Part shown: in pieces, positions 45,540-55,302 of the stretch
Layout of the letters: every line of letters starts with the position of its first letter
How positions within the stretch are numbered: the first letter of the stretch is position 1
Virus record (IMG/VR): IMGVR_UViG_3300031758_000024
Location: 1-64,000 of that record
Reading direction: 5' to 3' (one strand)
Source of the DNA: a virus
DNA: 64,000 bases
The notes under the pieces: generated by a model
Seen by the model: the letters and a program-made list of their open reading frames with translations, nothing else
What the model was told of the DNA's origin: nothing
The model's database searches: none
Made by a program: the position numbers and the translations under genes

Positions 45540-48500
45540 CTACCTAACCCCTGCACTTATGTCAATTTGCTGACCACCAAACGGATTCATGACCGGAGTA
45601 ACTGAACCAGTAACACCCATGCCATTCATTAAAGAACGTAATCTATATGATACGTCTGCATTAGAATCTGAAGAATAATCAAACCGAGGATAGCTGGGAT
45701 TGGCTAGATTAGCTTCTCTTATCTGTTGAGGATAGTAACCCATTTGAGACATTTCAAGACCCATGTGCTGTCCTATTTTAATTTTAACAGAATCCATATT
45801 TGTATTTGGATGCCAACCTTCCCATCCCTCATCGGGTAATTCATGCCTACTAAAATAATCTGTTAATTCTGGACGTTTTTCAACTGGCATACCCCACGCT
45901 GCCTCGTATATTCTTCTTTCCAATCTTCCAGCCGTAGAAAGTATTCTTCCCCTATCTTCTTCTGGAGCATTTATCATTGCTTTAAAATGCTCCCTTTTTC
46001 TTTTAGGGATAGCCAAAGAAAGAGACTCTACATCGCTTCCATATTTGCCTGTGCCAATATCTTCTATTGGCGCACCATACATTGTCCTTTTTGCTGCTGA
46101 TCTAAACTGAAAAGCTGCTGCTGCGTCCCCCGATGATTCCGCCATGTTAGCTAATCTTGTATTTTTTACGTAGCTTAAAATATCAGAATACTCTTCAAGA
46201 GCTAATTCCTTTTTTCTTTCCGTTGGAATAAATCTTTCTCCAGTTATTGCCTCTTGAATATTAGCCCCTGTAGAAGCTGCTAATCCGGTAATGGCACCTA
46301 GGCCAGACATGACCAGTTTTCCTGGTTGCGTTCTACCCGCAAAAAGTCCTGCAGCAGCCAAGCTTGCAGATGCTGCTAATGGATTTCTGTCAGCAGCTTT
46401 GTTAATCATTGGTTCTATGAAGCTTTCGAATGGTCTCTGCCACTCTGGGAATGTAGCTCCGTAAACATTGTTTCTTTCCCAGTCCTCCACTGCCGTTTGT
46501 TTATTGATAAACTTTCTATTTATAAAAGTATCTCTGTGGGCAATATATTCTGCCGCTCTAGATAGATTGTGAACAAGAGGGTTAGTGCCAGCTTCTTGAG
46601 CAGTTTTGCCGACATGACTATATTCAGAGAAAGTTTCCCTCTGCTGTATAGAAGCTACTCTTTCTCTAATACTGTCAGCCTGCAGCTTTTCTGATGGATC
46701 ATCTAAATAACTATTAATTTTTTTATCTAAATACCTATACTGCTTAGAGTAAGGGGCAACATCTCCAAGTATTTTAAATTGATCTAATAAACCATATCTT
46801 CCAGTTTCATCTGAATGCAGTTGATTCAATCTTTCGTAAGCGACTCCAGGCAAACGGAGTTCACCTTCTTGAACCTTGGTAAAAGGATCTCCTCTAGTGA
46901 AATCTAAATAATATTCTGGCCCTGGCAAAAATGGATATTGTTTGCCCATAGTGTTTTGTATTGGATTCAGATAATCAACACCAGTTCTTTCTTTTGGTAT
47001 AAATCTTCTAGTTATTTCAGAAAATTCTATTGAACCAAAATTTCTTCCACCTAACATTGGAACGTCACCAAGTCCGCCAAGATTATAATCCCAGAACTGC
47101 CTACTCATACCATATGCCTTGGAGGCAGATTGCAAAACTGCTCTTTGTGGTTCAAAATCTCCTTGACCATATCCAAAAGATTCTCTGAATGCGGCACCAG
47201 CGAAACCATAGATACCTAAGGCTTCTTGAGTTCTATATCCAAAATCTTGAAGTTGCACCTGTGGATCGCCAACAGAAATCGGTGATCCCGCACCAACTAT
47301 TCTTGGAGGCATCATACCTGGAGTTTTTGGGGGACCATATGCCATTTGGGTATACTGACCATTGATCTGTCCTATGCTCTGCATGGTGGAATACTTGGCG
47401 GTGTTTAATGCTCCCGCCCTGCCTGCCAACTCTGCGTTTGCTGATGCTTGTATTCCTGGGCCAGGTCCACCAGAAGAAATCCCCATAGACATAATTGGGG
47501 TTCCGCCCTGTATTAATCCACCGATGGAAGCTTGCCCAAATTGCTGTTGAGCTGCCTGTCCGGGCAACATGGGCATGGAAACTTGTCGCAAGTAAGCGCT
47601 TGCATCATAAGCTCCAGATTGTCCTGCTGGAGCATAATTAGACAAAGCTTGCGAAACTTCTTGCTCGTGCATTTTTATTTGAGGCTTTAATATCCTGCCT
47701 ACTGTGGCGTTTAGTGCGGGAGTTAGTGGACCAAACGGACCAGAAAAATATTCTCCACTTATAGGATATGGCCTATCTTCATAATGCTTTCTTTCAAAGC
47801 GATATGGATCCAATGGACGTAGTGGAGATATGTCCGTATAGAATAAGGCTCTTTCTATAGGGGAACCATATGTATCAGAAGTAAACATTGAGCCAGCTTC
47901 AATCTTGCGATAAATACTTGGCCTGTAATACATTATCTTTCCGCCCATAAATGGAGTATTACCCAATGGCCAGAAACGACCCTGCCTTATCGGCACCTCT
48001 CCCTCAAAAAGCTGTTCCTTTTTCTCTTCATAGCTCATTCCACCAGGCATAACCCCAGCACCTAATGCATGAACTTGTCCTACAGCTTTTGTCGCTGCCC
48101 CAACAAAAAATGGAGAATAAACCCTTTCTCCTCTTGCATCTTTTTCATTGACCATCCCACCAATTGTTCTATCAGCGGTCATGAAAGCTAATCCGCCAGC
48201 ATAGAGTGGCAGAACTCTTTTGCCTACCATGCCCCTTGCAAAAAGATCTAACGGAGAACCATATTGATTTACATCTAACTGTAATCCAACTGTGCCAAAA
48301 TATTTATTAAGTCTTTCAACACCATGAGATACTGCAGCAGATAGGTTTGAATAGCTTTCTGGACTACTGTATGTATTTATTCCTGCAACACTCTTTAATG
48401 CTCCAACAGGATTCCTGGCAAATACACTACCAAAAGTGGGAACCAACAAAACGTCAGCGCCAGGACCAGTAGCTGAACCAAGTGGATCTGTTGCTAAATG

Positions 48501-51500
48501 CGATATTTTAAAAGAAGCCGTGCTTAATGATGGATATAATAATTTTTTAGCTAAACCAAGTTTACCTATTTCTCCAACTCTTTCAATTGAACCAGATAAA
48601 AATGGCTGAACTAATTCCGGAGAACCTTCTAAAGACTCTATAACATTTGCAAGAGCTCTTCTTTGAACTTCAATTTCTTTTAGAAAAGATCTGTTTGCCC
48701 TTACTGAGTTTAGGTTGGTTAATGCTCCAAATGCTGCCGCTTGCGCTTCAGCCAACTCACCGGCAGGCATTTCCTTGGCTATATTTGCAAGAGCTTGGTT
48801 TATCTTAATAAAATTTTGACCGAATGTTTGCCTAGTGCTATTTGAAACTAATTCGTTTCTTTGAATTAAAAACTTAAATAGTTCGTCTGTTAATTGGTCT
48901 TCTCTTGTAAGAATCGTTGGGCTAACTGACCGTATCTGAGAACCAGATAACAAGTCTGACTCCTCTAATACCTTCCTAATTCTCTCTCTACTTTGGAACA
49001 ATGTAGCAGCGTCTATGCCCTGTCTTCTTAAAATATTTGCATCTCTGTCGACACCTCTGATCAACACATTTGCAAAATCTATTTTTTCCTGAACATTCTG
49101 AAGCTGACTTACTTTTACGCCAGAATACGTAGCTAATGACGGATCAGCATCCTCTATCGCTCTCATTGCACGTCGAGAAAAACCAGCTCCAAATGCCCTT
49201 CTTCTAAACCCTTCAAAAGCTTCCAACAAAGCTTTTTCTGAAACCATTTCTTCGCCAGTATCAGCGTTAATTACATTAACTCTTTGGACATTGCCGTCTG
49301 CGTCTTTAACAATGTTTTTTCTCAGCGTTCCCGCTTTTGTATTAATATCTCTCCCAGATATTACTTGTGCAAAAAATCTAGGATTTTCTGGATCAATATT
49401 TCTCCTGGAAAATCTAGACATAAAACCAAATATAGAGTTTGGTTGATCATAGTTAATATCAAAAGCTTCTCTAAATTTTAACTCTCTTTCTGGTGTTACA
49501 CCGAATCTTGATAGACCAGAAAAAAATCTACTTCTGAATGTGCCTTCTTGATAATTTAAGGAATTAAGGGATTCGGCGTCTCTTTCTGCAGCGGCATTTC
49601 TAGCTGCACGAGTCAACATTTGTGAGCTGTTTTTAGCTAGCGGCCTAAAGGTTCCATCCAAGGTTCTAGAAGTATACTGTTGAGCCATGACGTTATAATT
49701 AAACGCCATAACTTTACCTTTTGTTTTTCCACCGCTATAGAATAAGTAGAAGTCAGCAGATTTGTCTGCGCCTTGAAGGAAAGGCTGTGAAACTTTACCC
49801 TGAATAAACTGAAAGGGAGCCCTTCCAGACATTTCATTAAAAGACTGCTTACCGAATAAGTCTGCCGGATTAAAACCAAGAACAGGTATTCTTAAATCAT
49901 TGGCTAGAAAGTTTCCTACATTTCTTGCAGTTTGCCTTATTCCAGAAACATCTAGAATACCACCAGTCTTTGTAATAAAAATATCTGGAAGAACAGAAAC
50001 GCTAGAAGCTGTTTTTGTTGGATCAGCCCTAACCATGCTGGAAGACATTTGATTAATAAAACTTTGAGTCTCTTCATCTAAATTACTAAACAATCCGCGT
50101 TGGGTTGCCTCATCAACAGTTGCCCGTCTTAATCCTAACAGATTAAACCCACTAGCAAAAACACCAGAACTTATTTGTTTTTCCCTAACAAGAAAACTTC
50201 TTAGTTGACCAAGATTTTTTACATCAAGACCAACTTTACCTAAAGACTCGCCTAATTCTCCTCTACTTAGATCTCTGCCATCAGCTGCTTTGAGTTTCAT
50301 CCCCAATCTTTGAGCGGATCTTTTAATTAGAAAATCTTTTTGTGCGTAAGACAAATTATCTAAATCAAGGAAATCTTCAAAATCTGCTCTTTTAGTTTTT
50401 AAAACTGTTCCAGCCACTTTAAACATTCCCTGCTCTTGGAATGCTTTATAACCTTTGTTAGCTTTTGCTTTTAATGCTGCCTGAAACTCTGCTCCAGAAA
50501 AAAGCCTGTTGGCATCAATAATGGACTGCTGTAAAACATCAGAGCTTCCAACCTTTTGAATAAATTCATCTGCCCTATTTTTAGATAAGGTTCCCTTGAA
50601 CCTATTTATTATTTCATCAAATGGTTCATCGCCATCAAGTAGTATTTTAGTTTCACCTATAGTTACTCTTCTTGATGGCTCCATAGCTGTTTTGTTGATG
50701 TCAATATCGTCAATAAACTTTGCTATAGTTTTCGCAAAATCATCCCTATCTGATGTTGCAGTTTTTTCCATTAAAGATTTGTATAAAACCTTTTTATACT
50801 CTGTTTGTTCCATTCCTTTATAGAACTCTGACGAGTAAAAGCTATCTGATCCGATTGGCCCACCAAATGTTCTGGCCATTTTACTGGCCATAATAGACAT
50901 TCTATTGGTAGAGTTAGCTTGAAGATTGTTTATTATACCCTTTAATTGCCCTCTGTAAGCGTCGGGGTTTGCAGCACCGTATTTCTGTACTGCTGCATCA
51001 AAGTCAATCGCCCTAGTTACTACATCGTAACCTTGTCCAACCTTACGGAACTGATTTACACCCTGCCTTACAGCGCTGCCAACACCCCTGAGTCCAGGAA
51101 ATAAATCTAAATATCCAGAGTTACCGTTGGCGTCATTACCAAATGCATATTGAGTCGCAACATTTCTAGCCCTCTTTAACTTTGAACCTTTAGAGTCTTC
51201 ATATATTTGTTTTGCTCTTAAATTTCTTGTTCTTGAAAGAATTGCATTGATATCAATTCTTTGCTGGCTATACTCTGTGGTAGCTGCCTTAATGGCTCCG
51301 CTGGTTTGAGCGGAAATCTTTACAGCCTTTTGAGTTATGTCAGCTAAGTCGTGACCAACCTCAGACATAACGTCAGCCAAATTAACAAACATCCTTGAAG
51401 AGTTTGTCTTCAGGTCACTTGATCCAGTGGACCTGGCGAGGTCAGACATTGAATATCTAAAATTAGACAGCGATGATCTTGCGTTGCCTATTGCAGCTCC

Positions 51501-52235
51501 GCCAACCTCCATTGGAATCATCATTGTAACTAAGTTGATCGTAGAATCTTTAACAAAGTCTGTCAATACATCTACAGGGTTGTACCATTTAACCTTAGAA
51601 TCGTCTCTGCCACCAAAAATTGGATCGACTATAGCTTTCTGACCTACATACACTGCAGGGAGCTCATAGGCCGTTCTACGGGCCAAAGAGACTAAACGAG
51701 CTTGAGACTCCTCTCGGAAACCCCATATTCCAGCTGTCTCATATTCTAACCCCTTGCCACTTCTTCTGATCTCACCGGCAGTCCAGTGATAGCCTCGATC
51801 TGTGTGCTTTATAACGCCAGTAGTTAGCTTGCCTTCTGCTGTCTCAAAAACAAGTCTTGAATAAGGATCGATTTGATCCGGAGTATTGCCGTCGATCATT
51901 CGGCTAACGCCAGAAAGTTCGTCTAACTCTTTTCTAATTTTAGGAAATACGTTAACAATATTAGAGGCAAACCTGCTGGCGCCACTGTCTGCTCTATCTT
52001 GAACTGTCTTGGCTAATTTTAATCCACCTTGTTTTGTGAGCTTTGATAAAACAAAAGCTGAAGCCATAGTGGTGGCTGCAGTAGAAACGAATCTTAAAAC
52101 AGGATGATCATTTAGTGCTTTTGAAATAAATGATGAGTTAGGAGCATCTCCCCTTTCTTCATCAATCATAGTTGGAACGTCTCTAGACGTTACGCTATAA
52201 CCTAGATTGTGAATAGGTCCTGGATCTCTAACCAA
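45540..52235 (-). CDS. Tape-measure protein candidate
   Basis: A 2231-residue protein directly after two tail-assembly chaperones, the canonical place for the tape measure, which sets tail length and is ejected at infection. Much of the sequence is helical. Hydrophobic segments occur near the N-terminus (FVSTAATTMASAFVLSKL), around residue 235 (NLVTMMIPMEVGGAAIG) and near the C-terminus (LAASASLAAAGLFAG), as in other tape measures. A Pro/Gln/Gly-rich linker lies around residue 1560. The start is a TTG at 52233-52235 with GGGA six bases upstream; the next in-frame ATG is 22 codons in. Using about 0.15 nm per residue it would specify a tail of about 330 nm. Confidence 0.7.
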   Translation of the reverse strand: MVRDPGPIHNLGYSVTSRDVPTMIDEERGDAPNSSFISKALNDHPVLRFVSTAATTMASAFVLSKLTKQGGLKLAKTVQDRADSGASRFASNIVNVFPKIRKELDELSGVSRMIDGNTPDQIDPYSRLVFETAEGKLTTGVIKHTDRGYHWTAGEIRRSGKGLEYETAGIWGFREESQARLVSLARRTAYELPAVYVGQKAIVDPIFGGRDDSKVKWYNPVDVLTDFVKDSTINLVTMMIPMEVGGAAIGNARSSLSNFRYSMSDLARSTGSSDLKTNSSRMFVNLADVMSEVGHDLADITQKAVKISAQTSGAIKAATTEYSQQRIDINAILSRTRNLRAKQIYEDSKGSKLKRARNVATQYAFGNDANGNSGYLDLFPGLRGVGSAVRQGVNQFRKVGQGYDVVTRAIDFDAAVQKYGAANPDAYRGQLKGIINNLQANSTNRMSIMASKMARTFGGPIGSDSFYSSEFYKGMEQTEYKKVLYKSLMEKTATSDRDDFAKTIAKFIDDIDINKTAMEPSRRVTIGETKILLDGDEPFDEIINRFKGTLSKNRADEFIQKVGSSDVLQQSIIDANRLFSGAEFQAALKAKANKGYKAFQEQGMFKVAGTVLKTKRADFEDFLDLDNLSYAQKDFLIKRSAQRLGMKLKAADGRDLSRGELGESLGKVGLDVKNLGQLRSFLVREKQISSGVFASGFNLLGLRRATVDEATQRGLFSNLDEETQSFINQMSSSMVRADPTKTASSVSVLPDIFITKTGGILDVSGIRQTARNVGNFLANDLRIPVLGFNPADLFGKQSFNEMSGRAPFQFIQGKVSQPFLQGADKSADFYLFYSGGKTKGKVMAFNYNVMAQQYTSRTLDGTFRPLAKNSSQMLTRAARNAAAERDAESLNSLNYQEGTFRSRFFSGLSRFGVTPERELKFREAFDINYDQPNSIFGFMSRFSRRNIDPENPRFFAQVISGRDINTKAGTLRKNIVKDADGNVQRVNVINADTGEEMVSEKALLEAFEGFRRRAFGAGFSRRAMRAIEDADPSLATYSGVKVSQLQNVQEKIDFANVLIRGVDRDANILRRQGIDAATLFQSRERIRKVLEESDLLSGSQIRSVSPTILTREDQLTDELFKFLIQRNELVSNSTRQTFGQNFIKINQALANIAKEMPAGELAEAQAAAFGALTNLNSVRANRSFLKEIEVQRRALANVIESLEGSPELVQPFLSGSIERVGEIGKLGLAKKLLYPSLSTASFKISHLATDPLGSATGPGADVLLVPTFGSVFARNPVGALKSVAGINTYSSPESYSNLSAAVSHGVERLNKYFGTVGLQLDVNQYGSPLDLFARGMVGKRVLPLYAGGLAFMTADRTIGGMVNEKDARGERVYSPFFVGAATKAVGQVHALGAGVMPGGMSYEEKKEQLFEGEVPIRQGRFWPLGNTPFMGGKIMYYRPSIYRKIEAGSMFTSDTYGSPIERALFYTDISPLRPLDPYRFERKHYEDRPYPISGEYFSGPFGPLTPALNATVGRILKPQIKMHEQEVSQALSNYAPAGQSGAYDASAYLRQVSMPMLPGQAAQQQFGQASIGGLIQGGTPIMSMGISSGGPGPGIQASANAELAGRAGALNTAKYSTMQSIGQINGQYTQMAYGPPKTPGMMPPRIVGAGSPISVGDPQVQLQDFGYRTQEALGIYGFAGAAFRESFGYGQGDFEPQRAVLQSASKAYGMSRQFWDYNLGGLGDVPMLGGRNFGSIEFSEITRRFIPKERTGVDYLNPIQNTMGKQYPFLPGPEYYLDFTRGDPFTKVQEGELRLPGVAYERLNQLHSDETGRYGLLDQFKILGDVAPYSKQYRYLDKKINSYLDDPSEKLQADSIRERVASIQQRETFSEYSHVGKTAQEAGTNPLVHNLSRAAEYIAHRDTFINRKFINKQTAVEDWERNNVYGATFPEWQRPFESFIEPMINKAADRNPLAASASLAAAGLFAGRTQPGKLVMSGLGAITGLAASTGANIQEAITGERFIPTERKKELALEEYSDILSYVKNTRLANMAESSGDAAAAFQFRSAAKRTMYGAPIEDIGTGKYGSDVESLSLAIPKRKREHFKAMINAPEEDRGRILSTAGRLERRIYEAAWGMPVEKRPELTDYFSRHELPDEGWEGWHPNTNMDSVKIKIGQHMGLEMSQMGYYPQQIREANLANPSYPRFDYSSDSNADVSYRLRSLMNGMGVTGSVTPVMNPFGGQQIDISAGVR

Positions 52236-52248
52236 TTTGTTTCCCTAC

Positions 52249-52878
52249 TTATTTCATGCCCCACAGCTTTTGAGCAATAGGATCTTCGTAAGCAGCTTCG
52301 CCATCTTTCTTGGAAAGATTATGTCTAGCTGCAGAAATTTTCTGTTTTTGCTCTTCCTCTTCAGGATCTATTAATTGAATCTTCAAATCAGTAGATTCCA
52401 TACCATTAGCATTTTGTTTTATCTCTATAATCTTTTCAGATAAAGCTACTTTTTCTGCTAATTCAGAGAAAGTCATATCCTCCAGATCTTCTGGAGCATA
52501 CGATGTTATAGTAGCCAAAACAAACGCTTTCATTAAATTTTTAACTTCAGTTGCTTCGTATCTTTTTTCTTCAAGAATTCTCTTAGCAACAGAAGCGCTG
52601 AAGAAACCAGATATATCCAATATTTCGGAGGATAGATTAGCGACAATACCCGGAGGTATCGTCATAGTGTCGAAGCCCTCCGGGTATATTACGGCGAATT
52701 CAAGGATAACATCTTCAATATCAGAAGAATCAACATCTTCTAGTGTTTTTAGATAAAGAATTTTATCATATTCTTTGAATGTTAATTCTCTGAAAACAAC
52801 AGTTTGATTTTTTATATTAACACTATAAATGTTGCCGTATTTATTTTTTAAAGAAAAAATAATATCAGCTGTTAACAT
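52249..52878 (-). CDS. Tail-assembly chaperone-like protein 2
   Basis: A 209-residue, acidic protein. Residues about 12-95 parallel the neighbouring gene at 52880: KYGNIYSVNIKNQTVVFREL, EDVILEFAVIYPE and SSEILDISGF align with its QYGDIYVTSI, EETIAELCMLYPR and SQEVLEASGF. The C-terminus (ARHNLSKKDGEAAYEDPIAQKLWGM) resembles the end of T-type tail-assembly chaperones. It starts one base after its paralogue's stop. Gene pairs before the tape measure normally bind and solubilise it. Function is inferred from position and pairing. Confidence 0.7.
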   Translation of the reverse strand: MLTADIIFSLKNKYGNIYSVNIKNQTVVFRELTFKEYDKILYLKTLEDVDSSDIEDVILEFAVIYPEGFDTMTIPPGIVANLSSEILDISGFFSASVAKRILEEKRYEATEVKNLMKAFVLATITSYAPEDLEDMTFSELAEKVALSEKIIEIKQNANGMESTDLKIQLIDPEEEEQKQKISAARHNLSKKDGEAAYEDPIAQKLWGMK

Positions 52879-52879
52879 T

Positions 52880-53434
52880 TTATAACTGTCTTACCTCTAG
52901 TGCCACGAATCCAGAAGCCTCTAATACCTCTTGCGAGATTAGCGATGGCAAACCGGCCATAAAACCAACTGCATTAGCTTTGTCAAATCTAGGATACAGC
53001 ATGCAGAGTTCTGCTATTGTTTCCTCATTCCACATATTAGCTTCGGCTGTCGACAACTGTCCAGACTGAACCAGCTGCTCCATTTTCTTAACAATCTGCT
53101 TATATTCAGCTCTGTTAAGAACACGCCATACAACATGCTTATCATATGTAATTGAGGTGACGTAAATGTCACCGTACTGCTTTTTCCATTCCTTAACGAC
53201 CCCAGCCTTAGGGCCATCTTTCCAGATCTCTTCTTCATCTGGAACCTCTTCAATATCAGTATATTGCTTTTGCTCTTCTTCAGCGATATCTGCCAAAAAC
53301 TCCTCATTATCTTCCAGCTCAACATCTAGAGCGCTCGGATCATCGGAGCCTGAAAGCGTAAAGTTAATTTCCTGAGAGGTATTTGTGTCTTCTATTTCTA
53401 GATTCTGTAAAACAACTTTTCTTTTATTATCCAT
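52880..53434 (-). CDS. Tail-assembly chaperone-like protein 1
   Basis: A 184-residue protein with a very acidic first 70 residues (LEDNEEFLADIAEEEQKQ) and a folded second half that is paralogous to the next gene. Located between the tube genes and the tape-measure candidate, the standard place of gpG-like chaperones. The ribosome site AAGGAG is five bases from the ATG and a promoter-like element lies just upstream, so this gene may lead its own transcript. No slippery heptamer was noticed near its 3' end, unlike the usual G/GT frameshift pair. Confidence 0.7.
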   Translation of the reverse strand: MDNKRKVVLQNLEIEDTNTSQEINFTLSGSDDPSALDVELEDNEEFLADIAEEEQKQYTDIEEVPDEEEIWKDGPKAGVVKEWKKQYGDIYVTSITYDKHVVWRVLNRAEYKQIVKKMEQLVQSGQLSTAEANMWNEETIAELCMLYPRFDKANAVGFMAGLPSLISQEVLEASGFVALEVRQL

Positions 53435-53457
53435 AATATCTCCTTGAACTAATCACT

Positions 53458-53470
53458 ATACATTATATCA
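53458..53470 (-). promoter_or_regulatory. Putative extended -10 promoter for the chaperone/tape-measure genes
   Basis: The minus strand reads TGATATAATGTAT, identical to the site at 3662-3674. It lies in the 39-base gap between the third tube-like gene and the first chaperone gene, placing a predicted start about 15-20 bases before the ATG, just ahead of an AAGGAG ribosome site. No convincing -35 is present. The exact match of 13 bases in two of the few real gaps is the main support. Confidence 0.5.
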
Positions 53471-53473
53471 TAA

Positions 53474-54475
53474 TCATATTATAGGTGCTAAACCACCCAA
53501 TGTTTGCCCCCAGTTTGTTACATAATTTAAATTCTCCGCAATTGCCAAAGGTGCTAACGGACCAGAAGAAACGTTCGCAGCAGAAGCTCTCTTTATGAAT
53601 GTTGTATCTACTTCAGTAAAATAATGATCTCTTGCCATAAACTGATAGGTTTCAACAACCGGCTGTCCACCTGGAGCATATACCGTTGACATATTTATTA
53701 AGTTAACTTCTTGTATAACAATTTTCATTGGAGAACTTAACGAAGTAGATTTTACCACTCTCTGATTAACATCAGACAACATTGTTCGAGATAAATTATC
53801 TAAAGAACCATTAAATTCTACATCATTAGTGTCTGTTTGAAACAGATTTTTTGGCGACAAAGCCACTTCTTCCATTCCATAAACTACAACAAAATTAAAT
53901 GGAGGATGTGCACTAAAGATATTTCTATCGGAATCTACAACATTTTTAGCGAAAGGATCATCGGTAATTCTATCTAGCTGACCTCTTTCCCAATATTTAT
54001 TTATTAAAGCCTCATCTTCTTCTGTCTCTAATTGGCTTCTTAGATTTGATAGAACTCTACCTGGAGCGCTTTTATCATTTGCTATTGCAGATCTAGTTGA
54101 TGCTGCTTTTTCTAGTAAATCTGTCATTCTTCTTGGATATCTAGTATACAAAGCAATTTCCCCAGTTATGATTCTGGTTCCATACATTATGGCATCGTAG
54201 TTGTATGACCAAAACCCATACAAAGGCTGTTTTTCTTGACGGACATTGAATGCAAAAGTTGCTATGTCTAATTCATCATTGGGATCAAATAATCCATCAA
54301 TAAAAATCTTGATGTCTTCCCCACTGAAATAATAATCATAGTAATTACTAAATCTTCTATCGTCAGAAGCACCACCGCTCCAAGTTAAATCTAATTTTTC
54401 ATTTATTGGATTAAATTCTTTCCTGGCGTTATTGGAAAATACCCCAGGGAAAACCTGGGCAATTGGTGCTGGCAT
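53474..54475 (-). CDS. Tail-tube-like protein 3
   Basis: A 333-residue protein sharing the order of motifs seen in the two tube-like genes upstream, though more divergent: FSGEDIKIFIDG, NVRQEKQPLYGFWS, GTRIITGEIALYTR, PPFNFVVVYGMEE and VVETYQFMARDH. An insertion of roughly 90 residues (TRYPRR to NVVDSDRN) separates the two halves. AAAGGT lies six bases from the ATG. In myophages such relatives of the tube form the tail-tube end or the baseplate junction; I infer a specialised ring rather than the main tube. Confidence 0.65.
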   Translation of the reverse strand: MPAPIAQVFPGVFSNNARKEFNPINEKLDLTWSGGASDDRRFSNYYDYYFSGEDIKIFIDGLFDPNDELDIATFAFNVRQEKQPLYGFWSYNYDAIMYGTRIITGEIALYTRYPRRMTDLLEKAASTRSAIANDKSAPGRVLSNLRSQLETEEDEALINKYWERGQLDRITDDPFAKNVVDSDRNIFSAHPPFNFVVVYGMEEVALSPKNLFQTDTNDVEFNGSLDNLSRTMLSDVNQRVVKSTSLSSPMKIVIQEVNLINMSTVYAPGGQPVVETYQFMARDHYFTEVDTTFIKRASAANVSSGPLAPLAIAENLNYVTNWGQTLGGLAPII

Positions 54476-54487
54476 AATATTACCTTT

Positions 54488-55285
54488 CTACAGATGTAGT
54501 CTTCCAGGAGGCATAACCTGAGCTGGAACTGTTGGCCTATTGTAATTTGTATTATAGTATTCGGTTTCTTCAACCTGCTTTTGAAGTTCAGCCAGATCAG
54601 AAATAATCAGATCACCAAAAACATTTGTACTAATTTGATCTCTGGCTTTCATTTCATCGGTGTAAGAGGTATCCCTAGGCACCGTACTGTCATCTGGCAT
54701 TCTAACTAAGGGCTGTATACCTCTTGCCATGTAAGTATAAGTCTGTTCAGTAATTAGGTCGTCTATAGATAGTGTTTGACCTTCGTCAACTATGGTTACT
54801 CCAAATATCTTCATTTTTGAACCAATACCATATTCATTAAAGAATGTAATAACAATATCAAATGGTGGTAACATATCCGCTAAGGGTGCAAAATATCCTG
54901 TTTTTCTCGCTAAATACTGTTTAAATTCTTTTATGCGATAAAAAGCATATTCGTTAAACACCGTAAATATTAAACTTCCGGCGATGGTTCTGCCACCCTT
55001 TATAAAACCCCTAACATTTACGTGGCCGAGGGTTCTTACTGGAGAGTTTTCTCTGTGAATAGAATAGGAAATTGTCTGTAATTCTCCCAGATTTATAGAA
55101 TCTCCTTGAGACTCAACATTTCCGTCTGGACCAATTACCGGTAAAACAATTGTGGCAACAGCATCTGCGCCAGAAAATGACATTGTAGATAAATATTTTT
55201 CCCAATCATAAAGATCATTGCCACTTTGCTGGACTGGTTCTTCTTGTTTACTTTTTCTAAAAGTAAATGTTTTAATTTCTGCCAT
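54488..55285 (-). CDS. Tail-tube-like protein 2
   Basis: About 265 residues from the ATG at 55283-55285 (GGAG seven bases upstream); a longer reading would start inside a terminator hairpin and is rejected. It is clearly paralogous to the gene at 55359: FSGADAVATIVLP, SIHRENSPVRTLGHV, GGRTIAGSLIFTVFN, PPFDIVITFFNEYG, IFGVTIVDEGQTLSIDD and TYTYMARGIQP match in order. A charged N-terminus (RKSKQEEPVQ) and a longer C-terminal extension are extra. Lying after a terminator, it is probably made in smaller amounts than the first tube protein. Confidence 0.75.
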   Translation of the reverse strand: MAEIKTFTFRKSKQEEPVQQSGNDLYDWEKYLSTMSFSGADAVATIVLPVIGPDGNVESQGDSINLGELQTISYSIHRENSPVRTLGHVNVRGFIKGGRTIAGSLIFTVFNEYAFYRIKEFKQYLARKTGYFAPLADMLPPFDIVITFFNEYGIGSKMKIFGVTIVDEGQTLSIDDLITEQTYTYMARGIQPLVRMPDDSTVPRDTSYTDEMKARDQISTNVFGDLIISDLAELQKQVEETEYYNTNYNRPTVPAQVMPPGRLHL

Positions 55286-55302
55286 TAAAATCTCCAAAAA
55301 AT

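Noticed and set aside
45530-45545. Frameshift or sequencing error splitting one tape-measure gene into two
   Set aside because: The junction TAGTAATG gives a clean stop and start, and the second protein begins with a plausible N-terminus; this cannot be excluded without relatives.
52870-52890. Programmed frameshift joining the two chaperone genes
   Set aside because: The second frame is offset so that only a +1 shift would work, no slippery sequence was found, and the second gene has its own ATG one base after the stop.
53014-53325. Open frame of 103 codons on the minus strand
   Set aside because: It overlaps the first chaperone gene in another frame; the chaperone is supported by its paralogue, ribosome site and context.
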